A stretch of DNA of 64,000 nt from Branchiostoma floridae (lineage: Eukaryota > Chordata > Leptocardii > Amphioxiformes > Branchiostomatidae): NCBI RefSeq assembly GCF_000003815.2, contig NC_049982.1, positions 33,013,746-33,077,745 of the forward strand, read 5' to 3'. Shown one piece after another: positions 44,801 through 55,215 of the stretch (position 1 is its first letter; each line of letters starts with the position of its first letter). Under the pieces are notes generated by a model. It had not been told where the DNA came from, did no database searches, and worked only from the letters and a program-made list of their open reading frames with translations. The position numbers and the translations under genes are program-made.

Positions 44801-47800
44801 TCTCTGGAGTGCCCCAGGGCACTGTGCTCGGACCACTACTGTTCTTAGTGTATATTAATGACTTAGCCGACAACCTCAACTCTAACATCCGTCTCTTTGC
44901 GGATGACTGCGTCATTTACAGGGAGATAAACAGTGACAGAGATCACACCCTCTTACAAGAGGACATCAATACATTAGATACATGGCAAAACACATGGCAG
45001 ATGAAATTACACCCGGACAAATGTTTTGTTATGCGTTATACCCACAAACGTAAACCTAAACTCTACGACTTCAAACTAGGAAGTCATGTTCTAGCCGAGA
45101 CTAACAACCACAAATACTTAGGAGTCACACTCAACAACCAGCTCTCTTGGTCACAACACATACAGTACAGTGCTTCCAAGGCTAACAAGACGTTAGGCTT
45201 TGTGAGACGCAATCTTTATAACTGCCCCAAATCAGTCAAAACAAATGCATATACATCCCTTGTTAGACCGCATTTAGAGTATTCCAGCGCTGCCTGGGAT
45301 CCATACCACAAAGAGCACATTGCTAAGTTAGAGTCCATTCAAAAAAGAGCGGCCAGATTTGTCACAAATTCGTATCATAGTTATGATAGTGTCACCAAAC
45401 TTGTCTCTGATTTGGGGTGGGACACTTTACGCAACAGAAGGATAGCAAATAGATTAACAATTCTACAGAAAGCAAGACACCATAAAGTAGCCCTGCCGGT
45501 CGAAACTCATCTAAAGCCTGTACCGCGCCAATCGCGACACTCAAACCCAAATTCTTACAAGGCTCTACCTTTTCACAAAGACTGCTACAAACATTCCTTC
45601 TTCCCACAAACCGTGAGAGATTGGAACTCTCTACCGTACGAGGTCACGGAGATCACAGACGCTCCAAAGTTCAAGGAGGCAGTTCTCCAACGCCTCAGGG
45701 AACATTAAGGCGCAGCACTCCCCCTGGACGCTTTGCCCCAACTGAGGGGCGTTGTCCAGTACCCAATCAAGATCAAGATCAAGAGATCAAGATTTTATCC
45801 ATATCATACCCTCCAAAGAAACACACATGTTTCAATGCAAAATTGAATAAAACAAAAATTGAAACAGCAGCAATTCCAACACGCGAATCCAGTATTCAAA
45901 TTATTTAAAAAATGCACACAAAAGTGTGGTAAGGTAATTTTATGGAAGCCTGTGTGATAACAGTAGTTGATAACCCAAGTTATTCTCACCTCACCTCACC
46001 TATCCCTTGGCCTACTAGTGGTCGTTATCACTTGCTCTATAAAATCTGGAATGTTATCACGGCCCAGGTATAACATATATTCACTGTATAACAGTATTGC
46101 ACAGGCTTCAACATATATATTACATGGACTTCCATTGATTGATTTTAACTCACTTTGTGTGTGCTGCATGTGCCACTGCCAAAAGTTCGATGTTGTTACA
46201 ATTTTTGTTGGAGGATGCTACATTTTCTCAACTTCTGGCACAGTTCATATTGAAATGTGTGTTTCCTCTGGTGGGTATGACATACGAGGGGCGGTCAATA
46301 AGTAATGCCCCTGACCCACTTCCAGTTGTCTGATCTAGATGAAATTTTGTATGTGTAATGAATCATATCTTTATAGGTTATGTTGCAAAAAACAGCTCTG
46401 AACTAATTGTGGTTTCTGATTTACTGGTGTTTGAACTGAGTCAGGTGTGAAATGGACCAGGTGTGAAATGGAACCAGTTGAGTGTCGCGCAGTGATCCGG
46501 TTTTTGTATTTGAAAGGACGCACACCAAAGAAGACTTTTGGTGAAATGAAAGAAACTTAATGGTGATGATGCCCCATCATATGACCTTGTAAAACGCTGG
46601 CATCCTGAATTCAAACATGGCCGGAAGTCTGTGGAAACAGCTCCAAGACCTGGTCGTCCCTCTTCTGCCATTGATGAGGCATCTGTTGGAGGACCAACCT
46701 GGGGTGTCCTACAAAAACGGTGTCCAGAGATGGATCAAACAATGGGAGAAATGCATAACTCTGGGTGTTTCCTATGAAGAGAAAGACTGAAAACTGTGCC
46801 AAGTTTCATTAATCTCCTGCTATGGAAAATGGGTCAGGGGCATTACTTATTGACCGCCCCTCGTAAATGAAATGCGACAAGGTGTATTCCTAGTCACCCT
46901 CGATCCCAGCCCTCCCATTGGTTGGATCACCCGTCTTCCAACCCATGGGAGGGCTGGGATACAGGGTGATAGTATATATAAACATATGTGAAAGCTGTTA
47001 CTGTTGATATAAAAACGTAATTAAGGAATTCCATTGCACAGATGTAACTATGCACCTGACACACCTGACAGCTGTGGAAGTACACCTCTCATGGATGCTG
47101 TTCGAGCCGACAACATTGACCTGGCACAGCTGCTGGTCAAACAACACGGAGCTGATGTCCAGAAACTGGACACTATGGGTCGGCAACCTCTGCACCTGGC
47201 TGCCCAGGCTGGCTGCATACAAGCTGTCAGGTATATGCATAGGTCCACTTTACACTAAGAACAGTATAGGTTTCACAGGGCATTTAATACCACTTACCGC
47301 ATAGGGAATTAATAACAAACAGTTAAAAAAAATGCCCTCTGCAGTTCAAAACAAGCTGCTAGGGGGTCCAAACTTACACTATTTATATACTCCAAGACCT
47401 ATCCATGGTCACTAAAACATGAACATGGTAGTTGCAGAGAATGTGACGTTAAATTTTGAAGCTCTGCAGTACCATAACTAGCCACTAGGAGGCTCAATTA
47501 TCGAACTTGACCTTCCTTTTTGTGACTCCTACATATCTACTAAATACCTTGCAGAACTGTTTACAGGTCCTCGAGTTTTATTGTTAACAAACAATGATAC
47601 AAACACACAAACATACACAGCCTGCAGAAGCTTAGGAAAATTCCTAGTGAATCATTTTCAAACTAGACCTTCCTTTCCACAACCGCTTTATCCATCCATC
47701 CATCCATCTATATCCATCCATCCATCCATCTATATCCATCCATCCATCCATCCATCTATATCTATCTATCTATCTATCTATCTCTTTATATTATATAATT

Positions 47801-48196
47801 AGAATGCAAACATGGATTGGATAGTTGGTTCATTCTATACTTTTTGCATTAGAATAAAGATGTCTCTATGTTCTATATTCCAGGTACCTATTGACTGAAC
47901 ATGGCATCCCTGTGGACACCCCTGCCCCAGGGAGTGGGTTGACCGCGCTGCATTTTGCAGCCAAAGAAGGACAAACAGATGCAGTAAAGCTTCTAGTGAG
48001 ATTTGGGTCAAATGTCAACATAAAGGACGACAAAGGTCGGACGGCCCTGCACATGGCGTCTGGCGGTCAGCACGCCGAGTGTGTCAGGGTGCTGCTGACC
48101 AGTGGGGCGGTGGATGGCACGGACCGGTCAGGGAACACAGCAGAACAACTTGCAAGAAAGAAAACTGTTAAAGACATCTTCAGGCAAATAAATTAG
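35842..48196 (+). CDS. ANKRD16: ANKRD16, ankyrin-repeat co-factor of alanyl-tRNA synthetase
   Basis: Four exons: 35842-36134, 40902-41201, 47042-47230, 47884-48196, joining in frame to 364 aa (vertebrate protein about 361). All three introns are phase 2 and split an Arg codon (AG|R), as if each exon were a repeat block. About nine ankyrin repeats run end to end: [130 protein letters not shown] and [25 protein letters not shown] and NKDGWN are ANKRD16 hallmarks. In mouse, ANKRD16 binds alanyl-tRNA synthetase and removes mis-activated serine. The first ATG of MAMAMPEL is used; the upstream frame opens only with GTG. An AATAAA overlaps the end of the frame (48187-48192), but may not be used. Confidence 0.93.
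36200..36306. mobile_element. Short Mutator-like hairpin MITE, 9-bp TSD
   Basis: 107 bp: TAGCCTGGATACC and GGTATCCAGGCTA ends, CAGCCCAATCTCAAA pairing inside, and TGTAGGTGT on both sides (36191-36199, 36307-36315). Ends resemble the 1928 element. Confidence 0.9.
36581..36604. repeat. (TA)n microsatellite
   Basis: About 12 TA units just upstream of the RTE-like LINE. Confidence 0.9.
36623..39466 (+). mobile_element. RTE-like LINE, 5'-truncated, open frame
   Basis: AACATAGAT flanks both ends (36614-36622, 39467-39475), a 9-bp duplication. One frame is open from the first base to the TGA at 39419-39421 (about 932 codons). An AP-type endonuclease comes first: [20 protein letters not shown] and SDHRVV, with the N-terminal ~40 residues lost to truncation. 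Reverse transcriptase follows with [39 protein letters not shown] and the catalytic FADD at 38678-38689. The C-terminus has [10 protein letters not shown] and a basic [10 protein letters not shown] very short 3'UTR and three TTCAAGG units close it, as in RTE elements. It is young-looking, with no stops. ANKRD16 intron 1. Confidence 0.9.
39478..39625. repeat. Nested palindrome / small MITE
   Basis: TCTGATTGGTCAGAATGAAT (39503-) pairs with ATTCATTCTGACCAATCAGA (-39555). An outer GTTCGCTCCTTCTGATTGG pairs loosely with CCAATCAAAAGGAGCGAAAC. It directly follows the LINE. Confidence 0.55.
39911..40048. mobile_element. piggyBac-like MITE (TTAA duplication)
   Basis: TTAA on both sides (39907-39910, 40049-40052). 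The arms TGACCCGCC and GGCGGGTCA are followed by ACGCCTGGTCCTTTGC/inverse pairing. 138 bp, non-coding. Confidence 0.65.
41374..42459. mobile_element. Non-autonomous TIR DNA element, about 1.1 kb
   Basis: Ends ACGGCAATGAACTTTAATCC and GGATTAAAGTTCAGTGCCGT, flanked by TA. GTTGGATTAAAGTTC motifs are repeated inside at both ends. No transposase frame. ANKRD16 intron 2. Confidence 0.7.
42460..43039. other. Intronic DNA without a gene
   Basis: ANKRD16 intron 2. Holds a short (AC)n near 42630 and a (TTC)n near 42718-42738. Nothing else recognised. Confidence 0.5.
43040..43204 (+). repeat. Repeat family A, left half (split by a LINE)
   Basis: Contains GCGGTATATATTGTATCAGC and GAATACATGGTGTTGTATTT. 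The last ~32 bp (ATACATGGTGTTGTATTTGA...) are tandemly duplicated. The right half resumes at about 45792 with TTTTATCCATATCATACCC. Confidence 0.6.
43205..45791 (+). mobile_element. CR1/jockey-like LINE, 5'-truncated, open frame to 45708
   Basis: The open frame spans 43183-45708 (841 aa); its first few residues come from flanking repeat. It starts within the endonuclease: [10 protein letters not shown], then [10 protein letters not shown] and IGDHDGIP. Reverse transcriptase has [59 protein letters not shown] and FADD at 44893-44904 (residue ~571). The C-terminus has [18 protein letters not shown] and [13 protein letters not shown], typical of CR1/L2/jockey-type LINEs. The 3' end is a short GC-rich UTR with a (GATCAA)n tail. 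No stops, so recent. The clade call is by motif only. Confidence 0.88.
45792..46075 (+). repeat. Repeat family A, right half
   Basis: Begins TTTTATCCATATCATACCC and continues through GAAACACACATGTTTCAATG to CACGGCCCAGGTATAACATA, matching the right part of the 27240 copy. Confidence 0.65.
46285..46863 (+). mobile_element. Internally deleted mariner element
   Basis: Ends CGAGGGGCGGTCAATAAG and CTTATTGACCGCCCCTCG, flanked by TA (46283-46284, 46864-46865). Inside, a broken frame from about 46469 reads like the mariner N-terminal helix-turn-helix ([15 protein letters not shown]). A frame change leads to [20 protein letters not shown] and APRPGRPS. After a large deletion comes a piece like the transposase C-terminus. 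The catalytic D,D,D core is missing. Confidence 0.9.
46872..46985. repeat. Repeat family A, 5'-end fragment
   Basis: GGTGTATTCCTAGTCACCC and GGCTGGGATACAGGGTGATA form the imperfect inverted pair seen at the start of other family A copies. Confidence 0.55.
47690..47790. repeat. CATC/CTAT tetranucleotide repeat
   Basis: Blocks of (CATC)n separated by TATAT and passing into (TATC)n. ANKRD16 intron 3. Confidence 0.92.
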
Positions 48197-48224
48197 ATGT
48201 TGATGTCTGTGCAATGTTTTGTGT

Positions 48225-49205
48225 TAGGCTACAGCAAGTAAATTTTATGGATGACATCAGCGCTTGCATTAATTTTCGCCTGATTTGAGAAAAAAAAAAA
48301 TTTTTTCTCTTCGGGGATGGTCAGATAGATCAATATAGGCAAACGTGTTCTAACATAATAATCATACTTGTAGAGATGACACTAGGGAGGTAGCCATGAC
48401 TATAGTTGCAGAAGTGAAACTTGTTGGATTGTTGTAAAAGTGCCCCCAATATGGAAGCCATGCATGTATACGTAGTTGCCAGCTTGGCAAGTGATACCAG
48501 TGCACCACACTAGTATCACTTTTAGTTTTACTACACTAGGCCACACCAATTTAATTTCTTGGTTCACGGATTTTTTCATAAAAAATATGGAGCGAAAGGG
48601 CGAAATAAAAATAAAAATAAAAATTGTAAAATGGTTGGGGTTAAGGTAAGGGCTAATCCAAAACAAAGACAATAAAAAGTTTTCAGCTTGAAAAAAGTAC
48701 AAAACCACTAATTACTGTACAGTAACAGCACCTGTTCATTGAAAATTACAAAAGTATTGTCAGTTTTTATGTTTGTCCCATTCTTCATGAATGAATAAAT
48801 GTAACTGCAATAATAATACCCACATTTTAAGGAGCTTATAATATAAAGGCTAATTTGCTACACCAGAAAGTTGGTAAATGGTTTCATTAATGGTGAAAAT
48901 AAATGAGTGGTAATTATTATTTTTATTTTTTTTTTCAAAAAATAGGAGCGAGCGAATCCGTGAACCAAGAAATTAAATTGGTGTGGCCCTAGTTTACTTC
49001 TTCGATACAGATATAAATGCCTTGTTAGTTGTGATGCCACGTTTTTTCCACTTCAAATCTTGTTACGACGTTTATGGTGTCTATTTTGAAAATTTAGCCA
49101 TCTTGTTTTTTTTACCCATCTTGTTTTTTTTTTTTCGCGCTATCTCATTATTCTTGCACTCTGCAGAGGATGTCATCCATAAAATTTACTTGCTATGGCC
49201 TTACT
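48225..49205. mobile_element. TIR element interrupted by a second one
   Basis: Outer ends CAGCAAGTAAATTTTATGGA (left) and TCCATAAAATTTACTTGCTA (right). The interior resembles 59394-59660, but that copy lacks the block at 48537-48993. This shows that block is an insertion. Confidence 0.75.
48537..48993. mobile_element. Inserted MITE with GGCCACACCAATTTAATTTC ends
   Basis: TAGGCCACACCAATTTAATT (left) and AATTAAATTGGTGTGGCCCT (right), followed inside by TCTTGGTTCACGGATT and inverse. About 457 bp. A diverged single end lies at about 15160-15196. Confidence 0.75.
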
Positions 49206-50786
49206 GGTTTTACCTCTTGGTGATTGACTGCAATGATCATAGCAAATGTTCTTGGCTGACACATTGACAGAAGATATTGTTTTTACATGACAATTGAACA
49301 TTACATGTAATTGGCAAAGAAGAATTTGACAAATGAAAAAAAGCTATCTTGTACCAAAATGAAATATGACTTGATTTGACTTACTTAAAATATAATGTAT
49401 ATATATCTATGAAAAATAATATGTATGAAAATGAAATATATATATCTAATAATATAAATTGCCTTAGGGAGGGACCACCAAATGAAGTTAGTATTGCAAC
49501 ACATGATGGAGCCATGCAAATACAATCACTTCAAACTCATTTACCTAAGTTTCAATCTTCAAGTCTTTACTCCCACTGCAAGGCTGAATTCTAATTCTAG
49601 TTTTACATCAGTCCAGCTAATGTAAAATCATTTTGGGGTCAGTTGCATGGCATTTTGGCCAGAGACCTGCTGTCCTCCCTAGGAGAAAATGACCTTTCTG
49701 CAAATACCTGTATTGCAAATACATGTATTTAATGGAAATACAGCTGCTCTCTCATTGGTCGAACAGCAAATTGCCATGTTATCATTGGTTGAACTGCTAA
49801 TTATGATGTACAGTCAGGATCAGTCTGCTGCAATAGGATGAATGAAGATGCGGTACCGTTGCAAATTTTAGAGAATAAACAACTTTATCAACTATTTGTT
49901 CGGCTGTTTAAGTTTCTGTCGCGCTGGATGTGGCATATGATACATTGTACTAGCTGCTTCTGTTTTATGAATAAACTGGCATTGCTGTTTATTGGTACAT
50001 ATCCTGCTGTGACAGTCGGAGTTGTTCTTTATAGAAGTTGTTTTTGTTTTCAAGTGACCTCAATAATATCCATAGAATCTTGTTAGACCAGTGGCAGGGC
50101 CTGACATGCATTAAGATGCATATTAGGTTCTAAAATTACAGAATAGCCAGTATGATCTAAGTATGAGTTGTGTTTCAAAAGGAACAGGAACAAAAGTAAG
50201 ACTCTGTGACCACGGTAAGGCAAATATTTACACTTTTTCAAATAAAATCACAATGCCCATCATAAAAAGCAACATTAGATATAAGACAATCAAACTCAAG
50301 TTTCCAGACTTTTTTGTTAGTTTTAGCCAATTTATGGCTAGTGGACAGATATTTTTTTCCCTTTAGTACATCAGTCTTAGAAATAAGAGCCTTTGTATCT
50401 TATATAGCTAGTGTTTTCCGTCCATGTTGAAAGCTTACAATGAACTACCATTATTTTGCAACATTCCAGATTTTGATTAATTACTGTTAGTGTTACATAG
50501 CATCAGTCAAACGGCCTTTTATTGACTAGAGAGCAGTATAGACAATAACAAGTGCACTTGGTCCTGATTATAAATACATGATGATAATGATAGACAATAT
50601 TATCATTAGTACAGCCTACAGCAGCCGATTTTTTCTCTCTGTTCTGGAGGCTGGTTGTGTATTGTGAGAAGCTCTGGATAGAACAAAGGTATAAAGGAGG
50701 AGGGACATGTATATTGGTTCATAAATCGAAGTAAACGACGATGCAATGCTATCAGTGATAAGTACAATAAGTAAAACTAATATGTC

Positions 50787-53700
50787 CTATAAGTAAAGAG
50801 ACAGCTGTCGTACTAAAACCGCCGCTGCAGTGGTGAGTATTGTACGTGCAGCACGTGTCCGGTCCAGGCCAGCGGCCCGGCTGTAGTAGTTACAGCCGTT
50901 CCCACTGCAACACCACGTGCAAATCTGCAAATAGAGATAGCAGTAAGCAATATTAGATCGTTGAAAGTGGAAATGATCTGGATAAGGTAATCTGTATAAT
51001 ATTGACATCTAATGTACTATTTTAGCACATTGACATCATTTTGTCATCAATTGAGTCGTTAAAGATGGCGCAGAAACAAGTGGCACGACGATTCCTGATC
51101 AAGGCCTAATTTTTTAGGGTTCCAATGATAAGGAATATCCTTGTGGACTTGTCTCTGGGCCGTTTTTAACTGCTCAAAGTATGAAAAAATAATGTAGATG
51201 TGGGAATATAGTGCATTAAATGTCAATGTTATACAGAAGAATACATTCACAAGTCCACGCACTGAAGCAGTAGTCTCTACCAGACTCCGGATCGCTGGAA
51301 AATCGTAGAAATGGAACAAATAGAGAGGAATATAACCGGCCAGGGAACAGCTTGCGATCGCGTTACTGTTGCGGTCTCGTTACTGTTGCCTAGCCGGATA
51401 TATTCCTCTGGCCGGCATACTCCTCTATTTGTACCATTTCTACGATTTTTTCCAGCGACTCCGAGGGAGTCTGATAGAGACTACTGAAGCAGGTCCAGGT
51501 TTAGGTACGGAACTGGACTGGACCTGAACCGGACCTGAACCGGACCTGAATTTTCTGTACCGGTACCCACCCCTAGCAGCTGCGTATCGCTACACCCCGG
51601 GAACACCTGACATGTATGTTCTGTGGTACCTCGGTGGTCATGCCGAGCCCGGAGGTTCTGCAGCCCCAGTAACACGTCTCCGAGCAGCCGCGGGAAAACG
51701 CTAACACCACACCGTTAGTCTTGGTCCGTTCGATCTGTGGAGAAACACAGAGATGGCATCATGTCAGAAGTTGTCATCATTATAGCAGCATCTGACATGT
51801 CATTTTAATGAATGAAGACATTCATTGCGCAATTTTGCCCCACTGGGCTAAGTGCAGGTCACAAGGTAACAATCATATATATGTAACAATGGAAACAATC
51901 ATACACATCTATATATGCATATGTGTGTCTAATCTATTCTAAGACATTCGACTTCCTCTCGCTTCTTGGTAATTGCATAAATGTAGCTAGCTGTATGGTT
52001 GGTTAGAGTTGGTTTATCAAAAGCTGTCAAGAATATAAAATAATTTCTCTTTACTATTCAAGTATCTGAAGTGGAGAACTTAACTTAACATATAGCCAAA
52101 TGCTGATGCTGTGCAGTCGAAAATTTTGAGTCCAATTTTTGTGTTGGAATTTACAGTTCAACTATTTCAAGAATGACTTCTACCAACACAGATGAACTTC
52201 AAAGTTAACATAGTCAAAAAGAATGCTCCTATCGCTATCATACAAAGGACAATCCACAGTAAAATGTACTATGATAGACAGCTCGCAGTCTTACTTATAA
52301 TATCAGCCTTCTAATTATTTTTGATATTGCCACGTCTGAATTCTATCGGTGACTGATGCGACACAACGTTATATATATTATAAGTTTTAAGATACATTTT
52401 CCCGCAGCGCAACTTTCCATATACTACGGGGGTTAGTCCAAATTTACGCATACTTTCTCTTCTATTGTAATAAAAAAAACTACCACAACGACTTATTGTA
52501 TTCCTTCTGAATTGCAGTAGTTTTATCTATCTTTATCACCGTCTTTGCTTGAAGTTCTATGAAAAATAAGCATTGTTTTTGGAGTGTCAAGGAGGAAAAC
52601 CAAACAAAGAACGACGAATTGCCATGATACTTAGTATGCAGGTAGTTCAGACAGAGATCTACACAATGACATATGCACATTATGCAAAATAGGAGTTGAT
52701 GTGCATAGTAAATGAGGAAAATTTGAAATTCGTGTGTTTTTTATCATTAAGATGTTCATACGTAATGTAAATGTATATAATTTATGGAAGGTTAAACATC
52801 AACAGATAATAAGTATGCAAATGGCCTCCATATTTGTGACATGATTAAGTTAGTTAAATGTGCACACCACTATGTATACATTGTGTAAGTGTTCAAGCTA
52901 TTTGCATAATTTATTACAACATATAAACATGAGATTCTACCAAATGAAGGGACTTCATCATGAGTGAAATAGACAGTGCTAATTACAGCTTTATCTGTGT
53001 AATCAATGAGGAAAGATGAAACAATATTTTAAAAAAGTTTTTAAAAATATTTTGAAATATGTCATGGAGATATGGTTGTAGTTGTCTATTTGTCTTTGGT
53101 ATTTTCATATAAACCTGGCAGCTATTTTCTCATATAATGTTACTTCTTATTCTATTGATACAGATTTATATGTATGTCTGGGGTTACCACCACCCCCACC
53201 CCACCCCCAGGGCACATTGAAAAGCGCCTAGAAAAGGCGATATGTTACCCCTGGTGAACTAAAATAAACAAACAAGCGGTACCATGCAATATCGTGAACT
53301 CGAGCCGCAGTCGGACAGGGTTGCGTTGTCTCTGGTCACCTCACTCATGCACATGGTGTCATAGAAGTAAAACCTGAACTCTTCAGCACACGAGTAGCAT
53401 GACAGGACGCATGTCCCTGGTGGTCAATACAGACAGAAGCGGGAAGGTAACTTCATTCTAAACGTCTGGCTAGGGGCAATGTTATTCCATTCCATATTTA
53501 TGTTGATCCACTGTATTGTTTGTGTTTACAACACACACAACACACCGCACAAAGCAAGACAATGCGTCAATAACTTATTGAATGTTGGTGATCAGTTATT
53601 TTAATTACCACTTTTAAGATACAAAAATGTAGATAAAACAACAGGAGTATTTATCAACCATTTACAAATGTATGAAGAGCTCTCAAAAAAGAAAGTACCA

Positions 53701-54154
53701 AACAGTCGCGAATGAATAGAAAAAAAATCCTCTAAAGGCACAAATAAAAATAACAGGGATCATTGAAAACAAGAGCAAATTCGTTTCAAATATCAACGAA
53801 ACAGAAGGCATCCCCGCGTCCGCATTCTAATTCCCCCATTTCTCATTATTTTCGAGCATCCATATGACCGCGAGTTAACGCTAGTTCACCTTTATCCGTG
53901 GTGTAACCTATATCCGTTGTTCTTAACAGGGTATTTAGGGATACCAAGTCGAAGGGCTGTGCTTTATTTTCAAGTATACAATAATATCGCAGTTTGAAAG
54001 CACCATCCGTCGACTTGATATCCTTTAATACCCTGTTTGTGAAAAAACAATGTATATAGGTTACCCCGCGGATAAAAGTAAACCGGCGTTACGTACCTTC
54101 CCGGAGCTGCACACAGAGAAGTAGAAGAAGCAGAAAAATCACGACGGTCCGCAT
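50787..54154 (-). CDS. Ly6/uPAR (three-finger) domain protein, secreted or GPI-anchored
   Basis: Four exons, minus strand: 54154-54097, 53416-53283, 51734-51630, 50924-50787, joining in frame to 144 aa. Exon 1 encodes a signal peptide (MRTVVIFLLLLLLCVQLRE). The LU domain opens with CYSC, then DTMC, SDC, RYC, a GCSETCYWGC loop and the closing CC...GNGCN. After GCN comes a linker and a hydrophobic C-terminus (ILTTAAAVLV...SLYL) that could serve as a GPI signal. It contains one Arg, so anchoring is uncertain. Thirteen Cys are present, ten canonical plus three extra. The signal/domain exon split is usual for this family. The partner is unknown; such proteins often bind receptors or channels at the cell surface. 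Confidence 0.85.
51271..51483. mobile_element. Mutator-like MITE, 9-bp TSD
   Basis: Ends TAGTCTCTACCAGACTCC and GGAGTCTGATAGAGACTA, with CTGAAGCAG on both sides (51262-51270, 51484-51492). Pairing continues through CGTAGAAATGG and TAGAGAGGA. In the last Ly6 intron. Confidence 0.88.
51735..53282. other. Ly6 intron 2, AT-rich
   Basis: No gene seen. A C-rich CCACCCCCACC run lies near 53190. AAAAGCGCCTAGAAAAGGCG with an A-rich end (about 53220-53275) may be the 3' end of another short interspersed element. Confidence 0.45.
53877..54091. mobile_element. Fold-back MITE ending 5 bp from the Ly6 exon 1 donor
   Basis: TAACGCTAGTTCACCTTTAT and the inverse ATAAAAGTAAACCGGCGTTA form the ends. AACCTATAT, ACAGGGTATT and AAGTCGA blocks pair inside. 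No clear target duplication. It sits in intron 1 and its end almost touches the splice donor at 54096-54095. Confidence 0.7.
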
Positions 54155-54354
54155 TCTTTAGATATAGTAGCTAGCACAAAACCTGGCAGTGTAGTGGCTG
54201 GATCATAAAGAATTCATGGATTCTGACAGCGTCATTTGTTGTTGTTGTTACCATAAAGGGCACGTACAAACAAGAAATATAGCCGTACGACGATTTATTA
54301 GGTTATTCCATTTCGAAGTTCAAAAGGGGTGTCGTCAAAGGATGCTTCAGTAAA

Positions 54355-54401
54355 AAATACTTGATACAGAAACTGAACTTCAGTTTCTGTATCAAGTATT
54401 T
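54355..54401. repeat. Perfect 22-bp inverted repeat
   Basis: Arms AATACTTGATACAGAAACTG and CAGTTTCTGTATCAAGTATT (plus one base each side) are separated by 3 nt. A hairpin upstream of the Ly6 start; function unknown. Confidence 0.8.
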
Positions 54402-54650
54402 AAGTAGTGCTAGATGGGAGGATGTGGCTGTATATCTGGAGTAAGATAACTCGAAATCAGTCTCACGTCTTACAGTCTTCACTCATAAAATGAACCAAAC
54501 CCTGTCAGCATTAGATGCATTATCATAGCTTGTGTTGTCATGCACGGTTGGTGTAACATACAGAAGACAGGGAACTAGGGCGGTGAAGTGATTGATGGGT
54601 CTTGTAATTATGTCCTACGGTAAATAGAATATAGGATAAGGGAGAAATTC

Positions 54651-54750
54651 NNNNNNNNNNNNNNNNNNNNNNNNNNNNNNNNNNNNNNNNNNNNNNNNNN
54701 NNNNNNNNNNNNNNNNNNNNNNNNNNNNNNNNNNNNNNNNNNNNNNNNNN
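54651..54750. other. Assembly gap (100 N)
   Basis: TAAATAGAAT occurs on both sides (54621-54630 and 54751-54760), so the gap may hide a local duplication. Confidence 0.99.
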
Positions 54751-55165
54751 TAAATAGAATGATTTAGCCCAAAGGAATCACATGAATAGGGCAATAGTAC
54801 AATGGCACAGGATCTGACACCTTTCACGCCGCGACAGGGGAGCTTTTTTTACAAAAACTAATCCCTAATCCTTCCTTGAAAAATACGACGAAGCTGAAAC
54901 TATATCCATGGCGCTGGTAAATGAAACCTGCTAAATAAACTTGCCATAACAACATTTGTTTCCGCACAATTAGCTTCTATTGTACCACACAAGAGTGCGT
55001 GGTTTGTCACACAATGAAAGCGAGCCTCCGTGATCATAGTTTTCATTATTAATTGATGAACAAATGTTGTGTGTTGTCAATTGGCATGTGTCTGTGAGAC
55101 CTGGCTAACCGTCATTAGGTCTTACTGGTACCGGTGTGTCTTTTAAGGCGGTCCCTATCCTGATA

Positions 55166-55215
55166 CTGTAAATGCAGAAACTTTAGCGGTGGTTTTATGT
55201 TCGCGATTTTAATGC
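55166..55215. mobile_element. CTGTAAATGC-family MITE fragment
   Basis: Only the left end is recognisable (TACTGTAAATGCAGAAAC, then GCGGTGGTTTTATGTTCGCG). The rest is lost. Confidence 0.6.

Larger units (their letters stand above)
48197..50786. other. ANKRD16 3' flank / intergenic
   Basis: Holds the nested elements at 48225-49205, then AT-rich DNA to the 3' end of the Ly6 gene. No other gene supported. Confidence 0.55.
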
